This document shows, piece after piece, positions 58,941 through 64,000 of a DNA stretch of 64,000 nucleotides. The notes below the pieces were generated by a model that saw only the letters and a list, made by a program, of their open reading frames with translations, did no database searches and was not told the DNA's origin. Numbering within the stretch: position 1 is the stretch's first letter; every line of letters begins with the position of its first letter. Origin of the DNA: Herbidospora mongoliensis (GTDB lineage: Bacteria > Actinomycetota > Actinomycetes > Streptosporangiales > Streptosporangiaceae); assembly GCF_001570545.1 (NCBI RefSeq), contig NZ_BBXD01000014.1, positions 124,001 through 188,000 on the forward strand. The letters run 5' to 3'. The position numbers and the translations under genes were made by a program.

Positions 58941-59949
58941 CCGACTCCCGCAGGCGCACCGGCATGGCGACCCGGTGCACCTGGCCGGGCTCGCTCTCCT
59001 CGCCCATCTGGGCGAACAGCACCTCCACCGCCTTGCGTCCCAGTTCGTAGTAAGGCAACGCCACCGTCGTCAGCTTGGGGCGCAGCCACGAGGCGATCGG
59101 GTGGTCGTCGAACGACACCACCGACACGTCGTCGGGGACCGAGAGCCCGGCGTCCTGCAACGCCTGGTAGGCGCCCAGCGCCAGCCGGTCGTTGAGGCAG
59201 ATCAGCGCCTTGGGGCGGTGCTCGGCCAGGAGCGCCCGGGTCGCGGCCAGGCCTTCTTCCGGCTGCCAGTCGGGGCACGCCCGCGCTCCGGCGATCTTCA
59301 GCCCGCTGTCCCTGATGCCCTGGAGGCGTTCCACCGCCGCGACGCTGTCGACGGGCCCGTCGCGCAGCCTGGGCCCCGCGCCGATCAGGTAGACGCCGTC
59401 GCGGTGCCCGGCGTCGAGCAGCACCCGGGCCGCCGAACGGCCGGCTTCCACCTCGTCGGGCACGATCGACGGCAGGCCGGAGGCCGGCTTGGGCAGCGCG
59501 TTCAGCAGCACGGCGGGCCCGATGTCCTTGGGGACCTTGATCGTACGGGTGAACATGGCGGCCAGGATGATGCCGTCGACCTGGCGGTCCTGCATGGCGT
59601 GGAGCAGGCCGCGCTCCAGATCGGGGTCGCCCTCGGTCTCACCGATGAACAGCATCACGCCGCGTTCGCGGGCCGCCTCCAGAGCGCCTTTGATCATGTC
59701 TCCGGCGAGGCGGGATGTCGCGACGGTGTCGGAGACGAAGCCGATCGTCCGGCTCGTCCCGGTGCGCAGACCGACCGAGACCGCGTTCGGGCGGTAGCCC
59801 AACTCGTCGGCGGCACGCAGTACCCTCTGCTCGACGTCATGGGAAATGCGCAGCTCACGGCCCCTGCCCGTCATCACGAGCGAGGCGGTCGTGCGGGAAA
59901 CTCCGGCCGCCTGGGCCAGATCGGCCAAGGTGACCCGACGTCGACTCAC
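58927..59949 (-). CDS. LacI family transcriptional regulator, 340 aa
   Basis: HTH: VTLADLAQAAGVSRTTASLV followed by the hinge RISHDVEQRVLRAADELGYR. The sensor domain has IGFVSDTVATSRLAGDMIKG, ALICLNDRLALGAYQAL and VSFDDHPIASWLRP. GGAGG lies 8 bases before the GTG used here; a GTG 15 bases upstream would place that ribosome binding site inside the gene. It is divergent from a sugar ABC importer with a LacI palindrome in between. It probably represses the importer and GH68 genes in the absence of the sugar. Confidence 0.93.
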   Translation of the reverse strand: MSRRRVTLADLAQAAGVSRTTASLVMTGRGRELRISHDVEQRVLRAADELGYRPNAVSVGLRTGTSRTIGFVSDTVATSRLAGDMIKGALEAARERGVMLFIGETEGDPDLERGLLHAMQDRQVDGIILAAMFTRTIKVPKDIGPAVLLNALPKPASGLPSIVPDEVEAGRSAARVLLDAGHRDGVYLIGAGPRLRDGPVDSVAAVERLQGIRDSGLKIAGARACPDWQPEEGLAATRALLAEHRPKALICLNDRLALGAYQALQDAGLSVPDDVSVVSFDDHPIASWLRPKLTTVALPYYELGRKAVEVLFAQMGEESEPGQVHRVAMPVRLRESVKPR

Positions 59950-60024
59950 GGCGGAGACCTCCACATTCCAAACGCATTACGGGGCCTTGACACCGCCGGA
60001 TACGCACGGTGAGACTATCGCATC

Positions 60025-60040
60025 GCTAATCCGATTTAGC
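60025..60040. promoter_or_regulatory. LacI operator of the sugar importer
   Basis: GCTAATCCGATTTAGC has perfect GCTAA/TTAGC arms and a central CG, the LacI-site pattern. It lies 16 bp upstream of the binding-protein ATG, overlapping its leader. Confidence 0.7.
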
Positions 60041-60055
60041 AAAGGGAGACGCACC

Positions 60056-61423
60056 ATGTCTCATCGAGTTAACTCCCGCCGGAGCCGCGTGGCGATGGTG
60101 GTCATCCTGGGGGGAAGCCTGGCCGCCGCCTGCGCGGCGCCGGGCAGTGGCAACGCCCAGCCGACGGCCGCCGCGTCGTCGGCTCCGGCGTCGTCCGCGC
60201 CGACCTGCGGTACCGAGCCGATCACGCTCAAGGGCTACTTCGAGACGGGCTTCCCGATCGCGAAGGCGCTCACCGACGAGTTCACCAAGCAGCACCCCAA
60301 CGTCACCTGGGACATCCGGGAAGACCAGTTCGCGGTGATCACCCAGAACGCCCCGCGCGTGCTGGCCGACGACCCGCCCGACCTCATGCGCCTGCCCCAG
60401 GTCTCCGAGCTGGTCAAGAACAACCTGCTCAAGAACCTCGACGACTACGCCAAGCAGTTCGGCTGGGACAAGTGGCCCGCCTCCCAGCTCGAGCAGATGC
60501 GCCTGGCCCCCGGCGGCGCGGTGCGCGGTGAGGGCTCCCTCTACGCCATGGGCCTGAACTTCTCCATGACCGGCGTCTTCTACAACAAGAAGCTGGCCGA
60601 GCAGATCGGCATGACCACCCCGCCCGAGACGCTGGCCGACCTCGACGCCGCCCTGGCCAAGGCCAAGGAGGCGGGCCTGGCCCCGATCGCCCAGTTCAAC
60701 GGCGGCGCCACCGGCGGCCTCGCCTTCCCGCTCCAGAACCTGATGGCCTCCTACGGCCCGTCGGCGCCGATCAACGAATGGATCTACCAGAAGCCCGGCG
60801 CGACCATCGACACCCCCTCGAACCTCCAGGCCACCCAGCACCTGGAGAAGTGGATCAAGGCGGGGTACTTCTGGAAGGACGTCAACGCCGTCGACTACGC
60901 CACGATGATGAGCCGCTTCATGAAGGGCGACGGCCTGTTCATGTTCGACGGCGACTGGGAGTCGGGCAACCTCGACAAGCAGATGGCCGGGAACGCCGGC
61001 TTCTTCCTGATGCCCCCGGTCCAGGCCGGCGGTAAGCGCGCGGCCATGTCGGCCCCGCTGACCTTCGGCATCGGCGCGAACGCCAAGAACGCCGACTGCG
61101 CCGCCTTCTACCTCGACTGGGTCGCCACCGACACCAAGGCGCGCACGATCGGCGTCCAGATCGGCGGCTCCCACCCGATGGGCCCGGCCGACGCCCCGAT
61201 GCCGCCGGTCGCGGCGGGCACCGTCACCGAGAGCACCCTCGGGGCGGGCGCGCAGATCGCCAAGGACAACGGGTCGATGGACTTCATCGCCAACGCCACC
61301 GGCGCGATCTACGCCAAGAGCTGGACCCCCAACCTGCAGAAGCTGGTCGGCGGGGAGCAGACCCCGGAAGGCCTGCTCAAGAGCGTGCAGAGCGACTACC
61401 AGACCCAGGTTCAGGGAGGCTGA
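60056..61423 (+). CDS. ABC transporter extracellular solute-binding lipoprotein (family 1), 455 aa
   Basis: A lipoprotein signal (VAMVVILGGSLAAACAAPG) with lipidated Cys is followed by an Ala-Ser-Pro linker. The MalE-like two-lobe fold is visible: ITLKGYFETGFPIAKALTDE, DLMRLPQVSELVKN, FMKGDGLFMFDGDWESGNLD and FGIGANAKNADCAAFYLDWV. GGGAG precedes the ATG. It delivers a sugar or oligosaccharide to the two permeases encoded next. With a GH68 enzyme in the operon, sucrose or fructo-oligosaccharides are the likely ligands. No ATPase gene is present, so a shared MsiK-type ATPase is expected. Confidence 0.93.
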   Translation: MSHRVNSRRSRVAMVVILGGSLAAACAAPGSGNAQPTAAASSAPASSAPTCGTEPITLKGYFETGFPIAKALTDEFTKQHPNVTWDIREDQFAVITQNAPRVLADDPPDLMRLPQVSELVKNNLLKNLDDYAKQFGWDKWPASQLEQMRLAPGGAVRGEGSLYAMGLNFSMTGVFYNKKLAEQIGMTTPPETLADLDAALAKAKEAGLAPIAQFNGGATGGLAFPLQNLMASYGPSAPINEWIYQKPGATIDTPSNLQATQHLEKWIKAGYFWKDVNAVDYATMMSRFMKGDGLFMFDGDWESGNLDKQMAGNAGFFLMPPVQAGGKRAAMSAPLTFGIGANAKNADCAAFYLDWVATDTKARTIGVQIGGSHPMGPADAPMPPVAAGTVTESTLGAGAQIAKDNGSMDFIANATGAIYAKSWTPNLQKLVGGEQTPEGLLKSVQSDYQTQVQGG

Positions 61424-61424
61424 C

Positions 61425-62306
61425 GTGAAAGCGGCCGTGAAGCGGCGGAGAAACTGGGCCGGCTGGTTGTTCGTGCTGCCCGCGGCCGCGTTCTACGTCG
61501 TGTTCGTGATCCAGCCACTGTTCATGACGGTGCAGTACTCCCTCTACAAGTGGGACGGCATCGGCGTGGCCACCTGGACCGGGTTCCAGAACTACCTGAA
61601 GGTCTTCACCGATCCCGACCTGTTCGCCGCGATCTTCAACGCGGTGAAGCTGATCGCCTTCTTCAGCGCGGTCCCGGTCGTGCTCGGGCTGGCCATCGCG
61701 GCGACGATCCGGCGCATCGCCACCAGCCGTCTCGCGCTGGTGGCCCGCACGGTCATCTTCCTGCCGCAGGTCATCCCGCTGGTGGCGGCCGGGATCACCT
61801 GGAGCTGGCTGCTGTCCTCGACGGGGCTGGTGAACCAGCTGCTGACGTACATAGGACTGGAGAAGATCACCCGAGCCTGGCTCGGCGACTTCTCGACGGC
61901 GCTGCCGGCGGTCGGCGTGATCGGCGCGTGGGTGCTGCTGGGCCTGTGCACGCTCCTGCTGCTGGCCGGGATGAGCAAGATCGATCCGGCTCTGTACGAG
62001 GCCGCGCGCCTCGACGGGGCCGGCCCGTTCCGTGAGTTCTTCTCGATCACCCTGCCCAGCCTGCGGCAGGAGATCGGGGTCTGCGTCACCGTGACCGTCG
62101 TGGCCGCGCTGGCCAGCTTCGACATCGTCTACATCTCGACCCAGGGCGGGCCCGGCAACGCCAGCATGGTGCCCGGCCTGGAGATCTACTACCTGGCCTT
62201 CTCCGAACGGCAGGTCGGCCTCGCCTCGGCCCTCGCGGTGGTCCTCACCGCGCTGGTGATCGCGTGCGCGCTGCCGATCCAGTGGCTCACCAGGGACCGC
62301 ACATGA
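61425..62306 (+). CDS. Carbohydrate ABC transporter permease (MalF type), 293 aa
   Basis: Six transmembrane segments and the EAA loop (YEAARLDGAGPFREFFSITL) mark a CUT1-family sugar permease of the UgpA/MalF kind. AIFNAVKLIAFFSAVPVVLG and ISTQGGPGNASM are other family features. GTG starts one base after the binding-protein stop; the following permease overlaps by ATGA. The three genes form a tight operon. Confidence 0.94.
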   Translation: MKAAVKRRRNWAGWLFVLPAAAFYVVFVIQPLFMTVQYSLYKWDGIGVATWTGFQNYLKVFTDPDLFAAIFNAVKLIAFFSAVPVVLGLAIAATIRRIATSRLALVARTVIFLPQVIPLVAAGITWSWLLSSTGLVNQLLTYIGLEKITRAWLGDFSTALPAVGVIGAWVLLGLCTLLLLAGMSKIDPALYEAARLDGAGPFREFFSITLPSLRQEIGVCVTVTVVAALASFDIVYISTQGGPGNASMVPGLEIYYLAFSERQVGLASALAVVLTALVIACALPIQWLTRDRT

Positions 62307-63127
62307 AATCCGCCCGTCGCGAGGCCTTCACCGGCCGGGTCCTGCTGATCGTGCTGATGGCGGCGACGCTGATGCCGTTCATCAGCCTCTTCGTCACCGC
62401 GCTCCACCCGTCGGGCACCTACCCGCTGGGCCTGGAGTGGCCCGACGACCCGCAGTGGGGCAACTTCGCCACCGCGTTCACCGCCGCCAAGATGACCGAA
62501 CTGCTGAAGTCGAGCGCGCTGATCGTGCTCGGGGTGGTGCCGATCTCGCTGGTCGTGGCCACCATGGCCGGGTTCGCCATCGGGCACCTGCGCATCCCCG
62601 GACGGCGCATCGTGTTCGTGGTGTTCCTGCTCGGCCTGACGCTGCCGTTCGAGGGCATCATCACGCCGCTCTACTACCTGGTGCGCGACATGGGCGTGCT
62701 GAACACCAGGTGGGCGATCATCCTGCCGCTGATCGGGCTGTTCATGCCGTTCTCGGTGTTCTGGATGCGGGCCCACTTCATCAACATGCCCGAGGAACTG
62801 TCGGAGAGCGCCCGCATCGACGGCGCGGGCACCTGGCAGCTGTTCTGGAAGGTCCACGTGCCGCTGGCCGCCCCCGCGACCTCGTCGCTGGCGATCCTGC
62901 TGTTCCTGTGGACATGGAACCAGTTCCTGCTGGCCATCGTGCTGGTGGACGATCCGCTGCAGCGCACCATGTCAGGGGCCCTCGGCGCCTTCCAGGGACA
63001 GTGGGGCACCGACATCCCGCTGCTGTGCGCGGGGTCGCTGCTGATCCTCACGCCCACGCTCCTGGTGTTCCTGATCTTCCAGCGACGCTTCGTCACCGCC
63101 CTGCTCCAGGGCTCCTTGAAGGGATGA
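62303..63127 (+). CDS. Carbohydrate ABC transporter permease (MalG type), 274 aa
   Basis: A MalG/UgpE-like permease with six hydrophobic segments and the EAA loop ESARIDGAGTWQLFWKVHV. FVTALHPSGTYPLG and NTRWAIILPLIGLFMPFSVF match CUT1 partners. It overlaps both neighbouring genes by 4 bases (ATGA twice), so the whole importer and the GH68 gene are translationally coupled. Confidence 0.94.
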   Translation: MKSARREAFTGRVLLIVLMAATLMPFISLFVTALHPSGTYPLGLEWPDDPQWGNFATAFTAAKMTELLKSSALIVLGVVPISLVVATMAGFAIGHLRIPGRRIVFVVFLLGLTLPFEGIITPLYYLVRDMGVLNTRWAIILPLIGLFMPFSVFWMRAHFINMPEELSESARIDGAGTWQLFWKVHVPLAAPATSSLAILLFLWTWNQFLLAIVLVDDPLQRTMSGALGAFQGQWGTDIPLLCAGSLLILTPTLLVFLIFQRRFVTALLQGSLKG

Positions 63128-64000
63128 CCGTGACCACGACGACACGGTGGACGCGACGCCACCTCGACCTGATCACCGAGGACCCGGCGACCACCGCGCC
63201 GCCCATCCTCGGCCCGGTCGAGGCGGCGCTGCCCGGCGTGGACCTGTGGGACATGTGGCCGATCCAGGAAGAGGACGGTGCCACCGCCCTCTTCGACGGC
63301 CGCGAACTCTGGATGGGCCTGGCCGCACCGGCGGCCGGCCATCCGGAGGACCGCCACGACGTCGCCCGCATCCGCCTGCTCGCCCTCGAGAACGGCAAGT
63401 GGATCGACCTGGGCGACCAGTTCCCCGACGGCGCGTCGCCGGGCAGCCGCGAGTGGTCCGGCACGGCGATCCGGCGCGCCGACGGCACGATCTCCGTCTT
63501 CTACACCGCGAGCGGATTCCGCGGCGAGGAGCGGCCCACCTTCGTCCAGCGGGTGTTCGAGGCCCGGGAGGGGGTGCACCGGGAGATCGTCCGCTCCGGC
63601 GGCGAGTTCTTCCTCCCGGCCGACGACCTCGAAGGAGGGCCGGGGAAGATCCGGGCCTTCCGCGACCCGGCGTGGTTCCGGGGCCATCTGCTGATCGCGG
63701 CCTCGGTCCCCTGGGGCGAGCGCCACATGGGCGCCATCGCGCTGACCGGCCCGGAGTCGGAAGGCCGGCCGATGTATCCGCCGCTCCTGGTCGCCGACGG
63801 CGTCAACCGCGAGATCGAACGCCCGCACGTCGTCGTCCACGACGGTCTCTTCTACCTGTTCTTCTGCACTCACGGTCAGTCGTTCGAACCGGCGGACGCC
63901 GCCCCGACCGGCCTCTACGGTTTCGTCTCCGACACACTCACCGGCCCGTACGAACCCCTGAACGGCTCCGGCCTGGTCATCGGGAACCCGGCGGCCCAGC
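63124..64000 (+). CDS. GH68 family fructosidase (levansucrase/beta-fructofuranosidase-like), cut by the window end
   Basis: The frame is open for 292 codons to the right edge. The five-bladed propeller motifs of GH68 are present: nucleophile Asp43 in LWDMWPIQ, REWSGTAI near 110, the stabiliser Asp181 in FRDPAWF and the acid/base Glu232 in EIERPHVVVHDG. No signal peptide is present: the N-terminus is TVTTTTRWTRRHLDLITED. A cytoplasmic enzyme coupled to an ABC importer would hydrolyse or transfructosylate imported sucrose or fructans, unlike typical secreted levansucrases. About 100-150 C-terminal residues are missing. Start ATG overlaps the permease stop. Confidence 0.9.
   Translation, partial: MTVTTTTRWTRRHLDLITEDPATTAPPILGPVEAALPGVDLWDMWPIQEEDGATALFDGRELWMGLAAPAAGHPEDRHDVARIRLLALENGKWIDLGDQFPDGASPGSREWSGTAIRRADGTISVFYTASGFRGEERPTFVQRVFEAREGVHREIVRSGGEFFLPADDLEGGPGKIRAFRDPAWFRGHLLIAASVPWGERHMGAIALTGPESEGRPMYPPLLVADGVNREIERPHVVVHDGLFYLFFCTHGQSFEPADAAPTGLYGFVSDTLTGPYEPLNGSGLVIGNPAAQ

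Overview
The window is a 64 kb stretch of a high-GC actinobacterial chromosome. The family mix (SARP regulators, ECF42 sigma factor with DGPF partners, many LacI/TetR/MarR switches, secreted CBM2/CBM13 polysaccharidases) and the frequent GTG starts fit a soil actinomycete, most likely Streptosporangiales or a relative; the genus cannot be fixed from sequence alone. No rRNA, tRNA, CRISPR array, prophage or intact transposase was seen. Most of the window is ordinary accessory chromosome: catabolic cassettes, each beside its own one-component regulator, separated by a few decayed patches.

Layout. 0-5 kb: the 3' end of a GH5 glycosidase, a bidirectional terminator, and a secreted S8 protease divergent from a TrmB/LuxR-like regulator. 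5-15 kb: two NmrA-type oxidoreductase/TetR divergent pairs with visible operators, a small secreted protein, a cysteine-desulfurase-like enzyme, a membrane-anchored unknown and a WYL regulator-VOC pair, interspersed with gene-poor DNA holding remnants and repeats. 15-26.5 kb: a cis-prenyltransferase, a frameshifted ArsR-like gene beside a SARP gene with a 7+4 bp direct repeat, a LysR/SDR pair, the sigma-DGPF operon, an AI-2E transporter, an alpha/beta hydrolase, a large SARP, and TenA behind a TPP riboswitch. 26.4-32 kb: a DUF6010 membrane protein, a GlxA-type regulator translationally coupled to NAD-dependent DNA ligase, and a glycosyltransferase/TetR pair.

32-46 kb is a complete L-rhamnose utilisation locus: secreted GH78 rhamnosidase, ABC importer (ATPase, two permeases, binding lipoprotein), isomerase, fused rhamnulose-phosphate aldolase/lactaldehyde dehydrogenase, rhamnulokinase and a LacI regulator. 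Three CG-centred palindromes lie at the three promoters and probably form one regulon.

46-50 kb: an oxalate-decarboxylase-like bicupin, an HxlR-controlled oxidoreductase pair, and a scar where two truncated regulator genes meet. 50.6-58.9 kb is the most interesting neighbourhood: a GH10-CBM13 xylanase, a MarR regulator, a CE1-CBM2 esterase, then PaaX, an amidohydrolase, an aromatic-acid-type MFS transporter and an acyl-CoA ligase. This could link release of plant-wall acyl groups to import and CoA activation of the released acid. 58.9-64 kb: a LacI-controlled ABC sugar importer followed by a GH68 fructosidase without a signal peptide, cut by the window end.

I found no clearly new defence or mobile system. 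The strongest leads are the esterase-PaaX-acyl-CoA ligase neighbourhood, the cytoplasmic GH68 with its own importer, and several well-formed operators that predict regulons.
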